From positions 62,001 through 126,000 of the forward strand of contig NAJO01000016.1 of the NCBI GenBank assembly GCA_002077065.1: DNA of 64,000 nt. The letters run 5' to 3'. The translations under genes were made by a program, and so were the position numbers. A model generated the notes under the pieces. That model worked only from the letters and a program-made list of their open reading frames with translations, searched no databases and had not been told where the DNA came from. Shown here piece by piece: positions 10,955 to 21,228 of the stretch (within the stretch, counting starts at the first letter, position 1; each line of letters begins with the position of its first letter). This DNA comes from Cryoendolithus antarcticus. Its lineage: Eukaryota; Ascomycota; Dothideomycetes; Cladosporiales; Cladosporiaceae.

Positions 10955-11593
10955 CTCAATGAGTCGATCGATCAAATTGTTGCAGGTGATATGAAGCAAA
11001 CGCTGAAGTCGCTTATATGGTAATGAGCGACAGTGTTGAAGAGAATGATATACAATGTCCTTGTTACAGCACAGTCCATCATCTCCTATCGATCATGTCA
11101 ACTTTTTTGGAGAGGGTCGCCGCACTGCTCGGCAAGTTCCGGGCATTCCCGAACCCTGTCTCTCCTCCGACCTCACTTCATCATCTGCTTTGTCTCACCA
11201 AAACGTATTGCATAAAACACGATTATATACAGACTACACAATAGTCACCTCAGCCTTCATATGAGGCGGGTGGCATGGATGTTATCGAGCAAACGCGAAC
11301 ACTACGCAAGAGCCAAAGGCCATCAAGGTCTACAACTCGCCAAGCCCACATATCATGACGCTGCCTCAGTGGCTACTGATTCCCAGTCGCATCGAGCATT
11401 CAACCCGACTCCCTGTGCTAACGGTCAGAGTCACTGGCTCTGGTTGTATGATCTGGGCGCTTGCAATGAAGATATTGCAAGCGCAATCGTACCAGAACAT
11501 CGATCATGAGCAGGCAATCACCCCACCCAGTCAAGAGCACGCTCAGTGATCGTAAGAAAGACTGCGCCCGCGCGATGTTGACATTGCCTGTTG
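10955..11593. other. Intergenic: MSS116 promoter side
   Basis: About 640 bases upstream of the helicase. Overlapping short frames around 11017-11549 show no coding signature. No element recognised. Confidence 0.5.
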
Positions 11594-11734
11594 CCAATCT
11601 ACTTCTATATATGCAATTCTTGCTCTGAACATATCCTCCCTTTTTCTTCTACCTCTCATCACACCTACTCATTCTATCAACCATTCAAATCTCAGCTATC
11701 AACCAGCACTTCTTACCCCTCATCGATCGCATCC
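11594..11734 (+). promoter_or_regulatory. Promoter-like block (CCAAT, TATATAT, CT-rich leader)
   Basis: CCAAT at 11594-11598 and TATATAT at 11606-11612 are followed by a strongly CT-rich leader (about 11637-11730) that runs into ATGTCC at 11735. This arrangement resembles strongly transcribed fungal genes and is the clearest promoter in the gene-poor 11-14.5 kb interval. It suggests the following short frame is transcribed, whatever its coding state. Confidence 0.45.
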
Positions 11735-11960
11735 ATGTCCAATACTAGGCACGTCAGTATGACCGAAAAGTCCGGCTCCAACCACCCCCAAGCCTGGCGC
11801 GAAGTTATGCTCCATCACGCCAAGGCCTGGCCCTAGGACGCACGTGGAGTTTTTTGGCTTCGACCACACCAACGGTATGCGTTCGGCTCAGGAGGGCTAC
11901 GTTGAAAACATGACGGAGGCCGAGCGTCGATTCCAGGACTCGCGCAAGGACGAGAAGTAG
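11735..11960 (+). pseudogene. Small orphan gene with apparent +1 frameshift (module A1)
   Basis: The first frame, 11735-11836, encodes 33 residues containing MTEKSGSNHPQAWREVML and stops at TAG in the context CCC-TAG-G. Skipping one base there opens a second frame, 11838-11960, that continues through THVEFFGFDHTNG and MTEAERRFQDSRKDEK. Joined, they would give a hydrophilic protein of about 74 residues with uniform composition. I do not recognise the family. Options are a one-base lesion, an error, an unrecognised splice, or +1 recoding, since tRNA-Pro on CCC can re-pair with CCU. The final TAG lies inside a hairpin at 11954-11985. Similar wording recurs at 12570-12728. Confidence 0.35.
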
Positions 11961-11985
11961 CGGGAGCTTCGGCTCTCGCTACTTC
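11954..11985 (+). other. 14-bp hairpin with UUCG tetraloop
   Basis: Arm 11954-11967 pairs with 11972-11985 over 14 bp, all Watson-Crick except one G-U wobble, closing on C(UUCG)G, the exceptionally stable tetraloop class. On the opposite strand the wobble becomes an A-C mismatch and the loop CGAA, so a plus-strand transcript is the better folder. It overlaps the stop codon of the preceding frame and extends 25 bases beyond it. Function unknown. Confidence 0.7.
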
Positions 11986-12569
11986 AAGGTCTCAAGGAAA
12001 CGTGAAAACCCGTCTGAGCATCGATGAGGAGGAATGCCACAGGCCAAGGTGCCCGACATTATGGGAGATGCAGGCTATGGAGTCTTGACATTAAAGCAAT
12101 GAAATTACTCTCATTTGAGTGATGCCTTTCAGCTACTCCTGATGCGTATGTCACGATTGAAGGCGCTCGTCCTGTCGAGGCAGCTTGGCTAGGCGAGCTC
12201 CATGTTTCAAGGAGCCGCGGCCGTCCTGCCCTCACTCGTGGCTGACTTTTTGAGCAAATACCGTGGTACGGTGATACTTGCCACATCCGGAGTCCTTTGC
12301 TTCCTTGGTGACTGGTCGTTACAAAACAGTGCTCTAGTCTGTCATGATTTCCACGCGTCCGCATGACGAGCATGGTGCAGTCTCCGACTAGATTTCTGCA
12401 ATCATCAGTACGAGGCCATGGATATATGCCTCAATCTAGCACTGTCAGCACATCACGACATCCGGCATCATACAGAACATCCACGATCATCATCCGTAAC
12501 TACCAAGCTCAACCACCTTCGCACAGATCATTCCAGCATCTCAGCGTCCCACTGAGGAGCTTTCCCGAC
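11986..12569. other. Intergenic
   Basis: About 580 bases between two orphan modules. Short frames on both strands; no homology, splice pattern or repeat that I can support. Confidence 0.45.
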
Positions 12570-12728
12570 ATGACCGACAAACGAGACCACCCAAAGGGCC
12601 CTCGGACCTTCATGCCCACCGAGGGCTAACAGCGCAGCCAGCACGGGCGCACTCCAGAGCAACTCTGCGAGTACCAATCTCGTGCAGCTGAATGGACCAA
12701 GGACTTTGCAGATTCGAAGGGTATATGA
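12570..12728 (+). pseudogene. Degenerate orphan frame (module A2)
   Basis: ATG at 12570 opens MTDKRDHPKGPRTFMPTEG, then an in-frame TAA (12627-12629). The same frame continues after the stop through TPEQLCEYQ and AEWTKDFADSKG to TGA at 12726-12728. Order and spacing of MT(D/E)K, HP and a terminal F-x-DS-K/R resemble module A1 at 11735-11960, suggesting a diverged and broken copy. Similarity is short, so this is tentative. Confidence 0.25.
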
Positions 12729-13049
12729 CAATAGTTGAAGCTTTCAAAGTCAATAAATCCTTCGCACGGTGGCGGACTGTGCGTGAGACGACGGCGACAT
12801 GCAGGAGCTCAGCTGCATGGGCGTTGGTGAAGTATCAGAGATCGGACGTGCAGTGAACGAGCAACTGACAGCAGTTTCGTATGACTTACGTCTGGCATGA
12901 CCCTCGCATGCGCACCTGCCTCTTTAGAGGACGCTATCTTGGTCAATAAACCTTTCTCTATCTTTCCGCTGCGGAATGCGGTCAATGAGCACCGCCGCAG
13001 ACACAAAATTGGTCTGAACGGCCTGCCACACACTTGACCTCGCACCCGA
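12729..13049. other. Intergenic
   Basis: About 320 bases. A minus-strand frame across 12809-13108 is open but its composition looks non-coding. Nothing else seen. Confidence 0.45.
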
Positions 13050-13163
13050 ATGTCATCACTCATCTCTACCATCAACACAGGCCATACGCTCATCATAGAA
13101 GCATCCAAATCGCTTGTCTTTGCTCATCCATCAGCTTCAAATCTCTGCATCGAGCGGGTCATT

Positions 13164-13376
13164 ATGCAGCGCCAACGTAATGGACAAAACCCAAGGGCAC
13201 AAAGACCCCTGCCGACAGATCCTGAAGCACGACGCCTGGAGGTCAATCGGCGACGCAGGGAATCAAGGGACGACCACGCCAGGGCCGCAGGACGTGATCG
13301 ACGTCATGAGATCATACAGCGGCAGCAAGCAGCACAGCAGAACGAACTGGCAGAGCGACGTCGCAGGGAGGAGTAA
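13164..13376 (+). CDS. Small Arg/Gln/Glu-rich orphan protein (module B1)
   Basis: 70 aa from ATG 13164-13166, or 108 aa from an in-frame ATG at 13050. It contains RPLPTDPEARRLEVNRRRR and a basic Q/E/R-rich helix ending RRREE at TAA 13374-13376. The same frame stays open for about 80 further codons (13377-13617) with similar composition, including MTPAERAAEGERLHRARDD, so the stop may be secondary. PLP-x-DP-x5-6-E-x-NRR is shared with module B2 at 13924-14218. No family recognised; probably helical and nucleic-acid- or protein-binding by composition only. Confidence 0.35.
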   Translation: MQRQRNGQNPRAQRPLPTDPEARRLEVNRRRRESRDDHARAAGRDRRHEIIQRQQAAQQNELAERRRREE

Positions 13377-13923
13377 AACAGGCGCTTTCAAGAAGCTCGT
13401 GCGCAGCAACTAGCGAATTGGCAAGCTCCAATCCAGCAACCGATGACCCCGGCTGAGAGAGCAGCGGAGGGTGAGCGTCTCCATCGGGCTCGAGATGATG
13501 TCTGGGGCATACGCCGTTCGAACACACCACTGAACAGCGTGGTACTTGTTCTCAGGGTCCCAAATCAGCTTCCGCCGGCGCGGATATGGGAGGACTCTGT
13601 ATCGAAGATATTCTGAGCAGTCTCCGTTGTACTGCCTATTACGTTTCGCTTGAAGCCATTCCACATGGAAGAGTCGGTCTATGACACTGAGCGCCGTGTC
13701 AGTGAAGGAGGTCTGTCCCTATTTCGAATCTTGCATACAGTAGTCAGGTGGAATCTGCATTGCCTGGGACATGGGCCTCCAGTTCGTTGCATTCATGTTT
13801 TGTAGCACAAGTAAACACCGCGATCAGGATCATCCTAACGTATCACCATCACTTACCTCATCGACTACCTTCCACTCGAAAAAGCTTGAAGCACTGCCAA
13901 CCGTCTCGAACGAAGCGACAGAC

Positions 13924-14218
13924 ATGCAGGGACACACGCGCATGTCAGCGCAAGGTACGCCACAGACTGGCTTTCATTCGAGACCTCAGCAGAGCTATGA
14001 GTCGGCCGGGGGAAGAGCACCAAGGTGATGGGCGCGTGTATCGTGGTGTGTTATGGCTGCTAATATGCATCGTCAACAGGAGACAGTACGGGCCATTGCC
14101 CGAAGATCCCAACGAAGCGATAGTGGAGAACAATCGTCGCATGGCAGAGCAGCGTATCGACGAGAAGAAGGTCCAGCGCGAGAGAGCGCAGCATTTGGAG
14201 GACTATCGACAAGACTAA
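13924..14218 (+). CDS. Small charged orphan protein with one intron (module B2)
   Basis: Proposed exons 13924-14024 and 14080-14218, 79 aa. The 55-nt intron has donor GTGATG, a GCTAAT branch element and CAACAG acceptor, and splicing joins two frames that are each coding-like. Exon 2 carries RRQYGPLPEDPNEA and NNRRMAEQRIDEKKVQRERA, matching the PLP-x-DP...NRR pattern of B1. After the TAA at 14216-14218 the same frame continues into module B3. The donor is non-optimal and the start uncertain (an in-frame ATG exists at 13771). Function unknown. Confidence 0.35.
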
Positions 14219-14221
14219 TCG

Positions 14222-14512
14222 ATGCCGATAGAGGACAAGCATCGAGTAATTCACCCGGGTGAGGGCCCTGAAGGGCTGGGAGAGTACGATCGGCGTCAGA
14301 ACATGGCCGACGAGCAGCGAAGGGCTGCTGTGGAGCGAGAGCGCGGGTCCCGAGATTACAGTGCGAGTGCCCAAAGACAGCGCTCGGCCTACGCAGCTCA
14401 GCGATCGGGTAATATATCGCCGCCGCCACGCGAGGACGAAAGAATATCGGGGGGTCAGGTGCGTTACGCTGGGAGCAGCTCATTAGCCCTGCGCCGTCGA
14501 GCTGCAGGGTAA
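14222..14512 (+). CDS. Charged orphan frame (module B3)
   Basis: 96-residue frame, same phase as exon 2 of B2 and separated from it by one stop and one codon. It contains GEGPEGLGEYDRRQNMADEQRRAAVERERGSRDY, in whole resembling the GP...NRRMAEQR...RER region of B2, so it may be a tandem duplicate or the former C-terminus of B2 after a nonsense change. Arg, Glu, Gln, Ala and Ser dominate. No recognised domain. Confidence 0.25.
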   Translation: MPIEDKHRVIHPGEGPEGLGEYDRRQNMADEQRRAAVERERGSRDYSASAQRQRSAYAAQRSGNISPPPREDERISGGQVRYAGSSSLALRRRAAG

Positions 14513-14765
14513 GGTTCGGTTAATGGGCTGTGGCGATGGAAGCACTCATCCGATATGATAGGCATTGAATTGGAGTCTGCTATATATCGTGTTTTCGCTG
14601 TCAAGATTGACCGCCAGTGCTAACCCTGTGGCTAGCTAAACCGCTGTCAGCGCGGCCAATGACACTTGGAAGGCGAAAACATGTCAAGTCACGACCCACC
14701 TTCTAAGCTCCCTACCATGTTATGCGTTGCACTTTGCATTGACGGCATTGTGAAAATACTGCAGC

Positions 14766-15511
14766 CTACTTCGAAGCATGCGGCAGCTGACCGATGACAT
14801 ACTGCTGAGTCTCCGGATCGCTCTTCGCACTATCCGGTTGGAAGATGTCGACGGTGTCATACACAACCTCCATGCCCAAGTCTCGCATGTACTTCTTCTG
14901 TCCTTCCCGAGTGAACATGAGTGTGGCGAACGGCTCACCCATGAAGGGTAGGTTGTAGCCATCGACGTAAGATCTTGTCAAGTCCCACTCCGAAGCGTCT
15001 GCTGGAACATCGTCTGCGGGCGACTGACCGATAACCATCAATCCACCAGGCTGGAGTGCTTTGGCGAACTTTACAGCCGCCGAGTGGAAGGCTGGGTATG
15101 AGAGGCCGAGCTGAGAGTAGATGATAAAGACAGCTGCGAATTGTCCTTTGGGCTCGTACTCGACTGTGTCCGCAACTTCGAAATGTCCCTTGATCCGGCT
15201 TTATGCGGTCAGTGATCGATTCCTTGAGTCGTCCTAGCCCTGGCAGTATCGACCTACCTCTCAGCCAATTCGACCATCTTCGGAGCTACGTCTGTGCCAA
15301 CGACATCGAGACCAGCGTCTGCTAGCATCTTCGAGACAGGAACGCCAGTGCCGCATCCGATGTCGAGTACTCGTGCTCCAGCAGGCAAAAGCTCAATGGC
15401 CTTTGCCACACAGGCTTTCTTGTATGGATTGTCCTGATAGGCATTCTCGTACTCGATGTTGAGACCTTCCCACATCTCGTGCTCAGCAACATCTCGCTTC
15501 GTCTCTGCCAT
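14766..15511 (-). CDS. Class I SAM-dependent methyltransferase
   Basis: 228 aa, exons 15258-15511 and 14766-15198; the 59-nt intron has donor GTAGGT, branch CTGAC and acceptor AAG. Motif I is clear in exon 1 (VLDIGCGTGVPVSKML) and is followed by the acidic ribose-binding position in VVGTDVAP. Exon 2 continues the Rossmann fold with HFEVADTVEY and ALQPGGLMVIGQ, the post-motif strand typical of UbiE/Methyltransf_25-like enzymes. The substrate cannot be inferred. The adjacent genes encode membrane proteins and do not suggest a biosynthetic cluster. Confidence 0.85.
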
Positions 15512-16181
15512 ATTAAAATCTCGGACTATACGAGGTCTTACCGTGAACAGCAGAGTAATTGCGCCTAGGCCGAGGCATGATCAAATTACGCATTCAACGC
15601 AATTCGCATACTCGCAAGACAGGATCTTCCGATCTGCATGCTTGCGCATTGTGATGACCCGATTGAATTGGAAGATAAGAGCCGTCAATCAATATTGCAG
15701 TAGCGTGCATACCACTGACTCGTACCCTGCAGGGGTCCGACATCCTAGGTTGACTTCCCCGTGGCCCGTCGAAACCGATCGCTGCACCGTCCTCCCCGAT
15801 CGGCAAATGCAATCTTGGAGGAGCGAAGCAATCGGAGGCGTCATGCCAATGCGCGTGCCAAACATACAATGCCGAGATTCAACATCACTACATGTATACC
15901 ATGCGAATCGGAATCTTGTACGCCGAATATGCTGAACATGCTGCAAGTAGAATATAATCTTCATGGTCTGGACCTAGCGGCCTGTAAAACACATCCTCTG
16001 TATTCAAGCACCATTGCAAGTGTCTTTTGACGCTTACCGGCCTCTCAAAGCTTTTCCATCTGCTTGTGCGGTAGCGTAGACACACTAGTGCGGAAATCGA
16101 CGCAAGCCGGCCACAGGAGAAGCAGCACAGTGAGCAACAACATCGGCGAAGTAAAGATGCCCGGGCTCTTACCTCCAACAC
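15512..16181. other. Intergenic between methyltransferase and Rhodopsin-domain gene
   Basis: 670 bases, promoter side of the methyltransferase and 3' flank of the next minus-strand gene. Overlapping short frames on both strands look non-coding. No motif recognised. Confidence 0.5.
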
Positions 16182-17653
16182 CTACGCTTCCCTATATTCC
16201 CTCGGTGCTGTGCTCGGTCCTTCGGCTGCTTGCGTGACCACATTCCAGGAAACGTCTTTCCGTATGATCATCCGCTGGCTGTCATCGCTTTCCACGCTCG
16301 TAGCATCTCCAACGTCCTTCTGTCTTGTTCCATATGTCGGGTGTTCTGCATGTGCGGTGCTGGTCCCTGCGCCTTCCTTGTCACCCTCCAGCCACGAATG
16401 AGTGGTGTTCCGACCGTTCCTGCTCCGGTTCAACAAATTCATTGGGATGCTGCGCGTTGCATCCCCTCGCGCAGCAGTCGACGAGCCTTTTCCTCCTGAC
16501 CAAGACGACCCATATGCATCACCGCTGAAACCTCCATGTCCGCCATATGTCGTGCTCAGGGTAGCAATGAATGGTCGGAGGATCGGGATGGTGGCTGAGA
16601 TGATGGAGTAGTTGAGTTCGACTGAGGTCCATGCAATGAATTGCGCCTCGAGAAGAGTCGGATCGAGGTGCATCCCAGGCTCATTGAAGCTAGCCAAGCG
16701 CAAGGACACGATGACGATCATGCTGCAGGAAGATGAGTCTTGTTCATACATGGTTAGACGCTGGAAGTACGGTCAACTTACAGCAAGCGAAAGCTGAATG
16801 TGAAAACCACTATGGCCTTGTTTGAGAAGGTCGTCTGTAGGCCCCAGACCATCCAGACGGCAAACATCACCAGCAGCAGCTCGATGAGGCACCCAATGCT
16901 CTCTGTGACGTTCCATCGCAGCAGCTGTAACGCGCAAGGCAGTCAGTAGGGCGCTACTCTGCCGACGATCCGGAATCGAACATACATAATTCGGACACTG
17001 ATGGTTGATTATGTCCCATGGCCTCGAAAGATCGCAGGACAGCGCCAACGCTAGCAAGGACCCTACTCCCAGAATGGCAGTAGCCATGAGCATAGCATAA
17101 ATGCTTCTGAGATGCCATTTGATGGGTGTCAATTTGAGTTGAAACGCCAGTACAGAAGCTCTACTCGCAGCGACCGCTAGAATGGAGAAGAGAGTGCCGA
17201 CATAGTATAACTATGTGTGTGGACTTGTGTCAGACTCTATTGGCACCTCATGGAGCTTTGTGCTGGAGTAGTAGGGAGTCCGTACCTGCTGCACTTTGTT
17301 CGCGGAAGCTTCGCTGAGTAGGTCTTTCGATCTTCCCAGCCCGTCATGACAAGCGCTCAGCAAAATCACAGCCTGGATGACTCCGAGAACCTGCATCATG
17401 ACTTAGCAACGATCGACAATGGACAAGCGCATCGAGAGAAACTTACAGTAGCGATTCCGACGAGATAGTCGTCCACGCCGTAGCTCTGTCTGTTTGACTG
17501 ATGTATGAAGGCCCGTATCGCAGCGAACAGGAGAATGAGTGAAAGGCCGAGAGCTGATGATATCAGGATCCAAGCAGCATGATCAGTCGGCGTGATGGTC
17601 GCAAAGGGAGGGTGCTGTCCTGGTGGTACAACTGGACCAGCCGGCAGCGACAT
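16182..17653 (-). CDS. Seven-TM Rhodopsin-domain (PTH11/SAT4-like) membrane protein
   Basis: 406 aa from five exons: 17447-17653, 17286-17390, 16986-17210, 16782-16924 and 16182-16722, separated by four introns of 56-75 nt with correct phase throughout. Seven hydrophobic segments are readable, from AWILISSALGLSLILLFAAI (TM1) to LNYSIISATIPILRPFI (TM7). The last helix ending and the following Ser/Gly-rich cytosolic tail are typical of the fungal Rhodopsin-domain family, related to PTH11 receptors. A conserved loop with CDLSRPWD precedes TM5. The tail holds charged stretches (EGDKEGAG, RQKDVGD). Ligand and signalling partner are unknown. A second member lies at 61441-62794. Confidence 0.85.
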
Positions 17654-18724
17654 GGCACATGTTCGACGCTTGACGCAGTGCGATCTGCCGGACGCCGCGA
17701 CACAGGACTGTCCGTTATGTAGGAGCTCGAGTCCGGCACATTCGCGAAACACCTACGGGCCAGTATGCACACGGTGCACACCGTACCTGCAGGATCACTG
17801 TGTTAGGGATTGGCTCTCCCTGCTATGCGCGGCATCTTCCAGCCAAGCGACACGCCTCCGCCACATGGACATCGATAGGCTTGCATGCCAGGAACCCTCC
17901 ACGACGTCAATTGTTGATGATAGTAATCTTAGACTTCCCACCATGCCGCGACACGGCTTGTCGAAGCACCAATCAAGCTTTCAGATGGGCCGACGATCGC
18001 GCCACCGGCTGAATATGCAGAGTGCTTATATGACCGAGGTGCAGGGCTGCTCTCCGTGGTCGTTCGCGCCGCAGAGTCACAGGATGGCTTCACTGATCGA
18101 TGCTCAGGAGTCGCGAGTGAGATTCCCACCGCTCTTGGCTGGCGCACCGCAAAAGCCGAAGCGTGCTTGGGCATAGCGCGTGCTATACACATCAATGTGT
18201 TCTACGAAGCACCAACAAAGTGCTACAAGACAATGGAAAAGCGAGGTTTGTTGGAGCATTGAGGTCGAGCACGGTCGAGATCCGACATGGTGGTTCACTT
18301 TATTAGCGTGGGATTTAGCGTGGGACTTCGCCTGTGGGAGCGTGCAAGCCGTATGCAAGCCGTGAACCTACTAGTAGATTGAGCAAAAGCCAATTGGCCA
18401 GGCTCATGAGTTCGTGCTCGATCGTCTGCCGCCTCCATGCATCGCGTTGTTGCGATCAAATTGCAGCTGCATGGGCAACTGCCACATGGAAGATGCCCAC
18501 CTCGCGTATGCAATGCAATCGGATACGCTACCGTGTCCAATGCGACGTAGCGTTTGGGGTGTCCGCAGGAGGAGGCGAAGGCGCCCTCGGCACTTGCATT
18601 CGTTGCATTCTTGTGCGCCCATACGGTAGCGATCTTTCGAGCAACCTTACTCACCCTTTCTGGAACCATTGCTGGGCGGTTGCATACAATTTGCCTTCTG
18701 TTGTTACATATCAGTGTATATAGC
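17654..18724. other. Divergent promoter region of Rhodopsin-domain gene and permease
   Basis: 1.07 kb between divergent genes. Open frames here (for example 17592-18176) overlap the neighbouring first exon in antisense and look accidental. Two small tandem duplications at 18302-18363 are described separately. Confidence 0.5.
18302..18363. repeat. Two adjacent short tandem duplications
   Basis: A 12-bp unit ending TTAGCGTGGGA is present twice (18302-18313, 18314-18325). Just downstream TGCAAGCCGT occurs twice with an 11-base period (18343-18352, 18354-18363). They lie about 360-420 bases upstream of the permease ATG, so they could be duplicated regulatory sites or replication slippage. Confidence 0.6.
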
Positions 18725-20723
18725 ATGGGCTCTCGCCAAGATCTGAAGATGGCTGACGAAGACATCGTCGAAGCCCACCCAGTCTCCCATTTCGACGATG
18801 ATGGGAAGCTGCCAGCGAGCACTGTCGCAGATCGATGGCGAGGTACGGCTGCCGACAAGCGTGACATGGCTGTACTCGGACGTACGCAAGTACTCCGAAG
18901 GAACTTCAAGTTCACTGCAATGTACGAGCCCTGCTTAATGTTACCCTCGAGATCGACTGCTCTTATGCTGACTGCTTGAAGCCTTGGATTCTCGTCCACT
19001 GTTCTAGTTGCGTGGGAGATCTTACCCGTCATCTCGGTGTATGCGCTTCAGGATGGTGGGACGGCGATCATCTTCTGGGGACTGATTGCTGGAATCATCG
19101 GCATGTCATTCGTCTACGCCTCGCTGGCAGAGATGGCGTCGATGTAAGCTGCCTGCCAGGTCTTTTAATGCCCGCAGCTGACAGTGGCTTGTGCAGGTTT
19201 CCAACTGCCGGCGGGCAGTATCACTGGGTCAGCGAGTTGGCTGCTCCTACATGGCAGAAACCTTTGAGCTATTTTGTCGGATGGCTGACTGCCATGGTCA
19301 GTGTCGCAAGGTGTGTCTTGTTGTTGCGTGTCGCTGACCGACGAGACTTTCAGGGCTGGCAAGTCTATCTCGCCGGCATCTGCTTCATGGTCGGTTCAGT
19401 CCTGCAAGGTCTAATCGTCTTGAACAACCTCGACACCTATGTGTAGGCTTGTCACTCACTCCCGACTGGCGCAGATACTGACCGAACGGCTGACAGATAC
19501 GCATCATGGCACGGGACACTATTGACCATCGCCGTCATCCTATTCGCCAGTCTTTTCAACACAGTACTTGCTGTCCGCCTGCCGCTCATTGAGGGCATCA
19601 TGCTGGTCATCCACATCGCAGGTCTTTTCGCAATAATCATCCCGCTCTGGATCATGGCGCCCCGTGGAGATGCCTACACGACGCTGCTGACGTTTCCCAC
19701 CACTGCCGGTTGGATGAACCAAGGCCTGGCAGCTCTAATTGGCATGTGCAATCCCATTGGCATCCTCGTGGGCTACGATTGCTCGGTCCACATGAGCGAA
19801 GAGGTTCAAGATGCGGGCTACGTACTACCCCGAGCTCTCATGTGGACAGTAGTCCCCAATGGCATCATGGCACTGCTCATGGGTCTAACGTTCATCTTCT
19901 GTCTTGGCGACATTGAGACAGTGCTAGCCACGCCCACCTACGAGCCGTTCATTCAGGTCTTCTACAATGCCACTCAGAGCAACGCGGCAACAACCATCAT
20001 GACCTTGATCATCGCGCTGATGCTGTGAGTTCCCTCAGAGTCTTGGTGTTAGCGGAGCTTTCGCGCTAACTCGTATGACTGCTAGGACATCTGCATGCAT
20101 CAGCGAAGTGGCCACGGCCTCACGCCAGCTGTGGTCGTTTGCGAGAGATCGCGGCGTGCCTTTTTCTTCGTGGCTCGCGCATGTCACGCCCGGCTCAAAT
20201 ATCCCAATCCGCGCAGTTTACGTCTCGATCATCATTAGCAGCCTGCTGTCGCTCATCAACATTGGCAGCTATGTTGCACTCAATGCCATTAGCTCGCTCG
20301 GTGTCGTCTCGCTGCTCTCCTCATACACAGTGACGATCAGCTGCATGATATGGCGACGACGTCGTGGCGCACCTCTGCCACCAGCCCGATGGTCTCTGGG
20401 CAAGTACGGCCTTGCGATAAACATCATTTCACTACTCTTCGTGCTGCCGGTCTGGTTTTTCGCGTTCTGGCCAGTCGGGTACCAACCAACTCCGTGAGTT
20501 CAGTACCATAGTTCTGGTAGGGGGCGTATGTTGACACAATCGCAGTGAAGGACTGAACTGGGCGCCGGTCATGTGAGTACATCTTTCAGTAAGCATGGGT
20601 AACGATAGTAAGCTAACGATGACCAGGTTCGTCGGAGTATTGTCTCTTGCGGCAATATACTATGTCGTGAAGGCGCGCCACGTGTACAGCGGGCCAGTGA
20701 CGATCGTGAAGCGGGACGAGTAA
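18725..20723 (+). CDS. APC-superfamily amino acid/choline/GABA permease
   Basis: 535 aa from eight exons: 18725-18921, 18982-19143, 19197-19296, 19354-19442, 19497-20024, 20086-20493, 20546-20572 and 20627-20723. All seven introns are 52-61 nt and keep frame. After a hydrophilic N-terminus come about twelve hydrophobic helices. Family hallmarks are the first-helix region ILGFSSTVLVAWEILPV, the EMASMFPTAGGQYHWVSELA loop and NPIGILVGYDCSVHMSEEVQDA, all characteristic of the fungal amino acid/choline transporter group (Uga4/Hnm1-like). It probably imports an amine or amino acid across the plasma membrane. Exon 7 is only 27 nt. Intron 5 contains a 7-bp hairpin over its branch-site candidate. Confidence 0.88.
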
Positions 20724-21228
20724 CGGAGAAGGGATAGCTTGGGTGCAACAGTAGGTTGTAGCGCACAGCCACAGCACATAGACCAGCACTGCAAGCGGTG
20801 CTTGATGACATCGGCTACTCAATCGCCCATCCCAAGTCAGGGATAGTCGGTACAACAGCATCGGAACCAGACATTCGCAAGTACGTCCGTCCACAAACGT
20901 CAGGCCCTATGTCTTGGATCTGCTCTCCCACAAGTTTAGAGAGTCATGCGCAATTGACCTATAGATCATGAGCGTATCTTAACGTCAGCTCAGCCAAAAG
21001 GAGGACGATATTTCAAGCAAGGGATGATGTGCAGCGCCATACAGCTCCAAGCGGGACATCTATCGATTGTCTGAAACTGCCGTGTACCGTGTGGAAGCTT
21101 TGGCACGAAATGTGACGGGGAAAAAGGTTTCCGGATTACAGAAGAGCGCATCTCCCTTTGGCTCGCGACAAAGCCCCAGCCTTCACGTCAGGGACATTGC
21201 TCCAAAAGTGCTCTCAAACAACTGGGCG
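20724..21228. other. Intergenic: permease 3' flank
   Basis: About 500 bases between the permease stop and the end of the ankyrin pseudogene. Nothing recognised. Confidence 0.5.

Noticed and set aside
17592..18176. 194-codon plus-strand frame upstream of the permease
   Set aside because: It begins opposite the first exon of the Rhodopsin-domain gene and has Cys/Arg/Ser-rich random-like composition.
18295..19032. 245-codon minus-strand frame across the permease start
   Set aside because: It overlaps the first exons of the permease in antisense, has no family signature, and the permease model keeps frame over eight exons.
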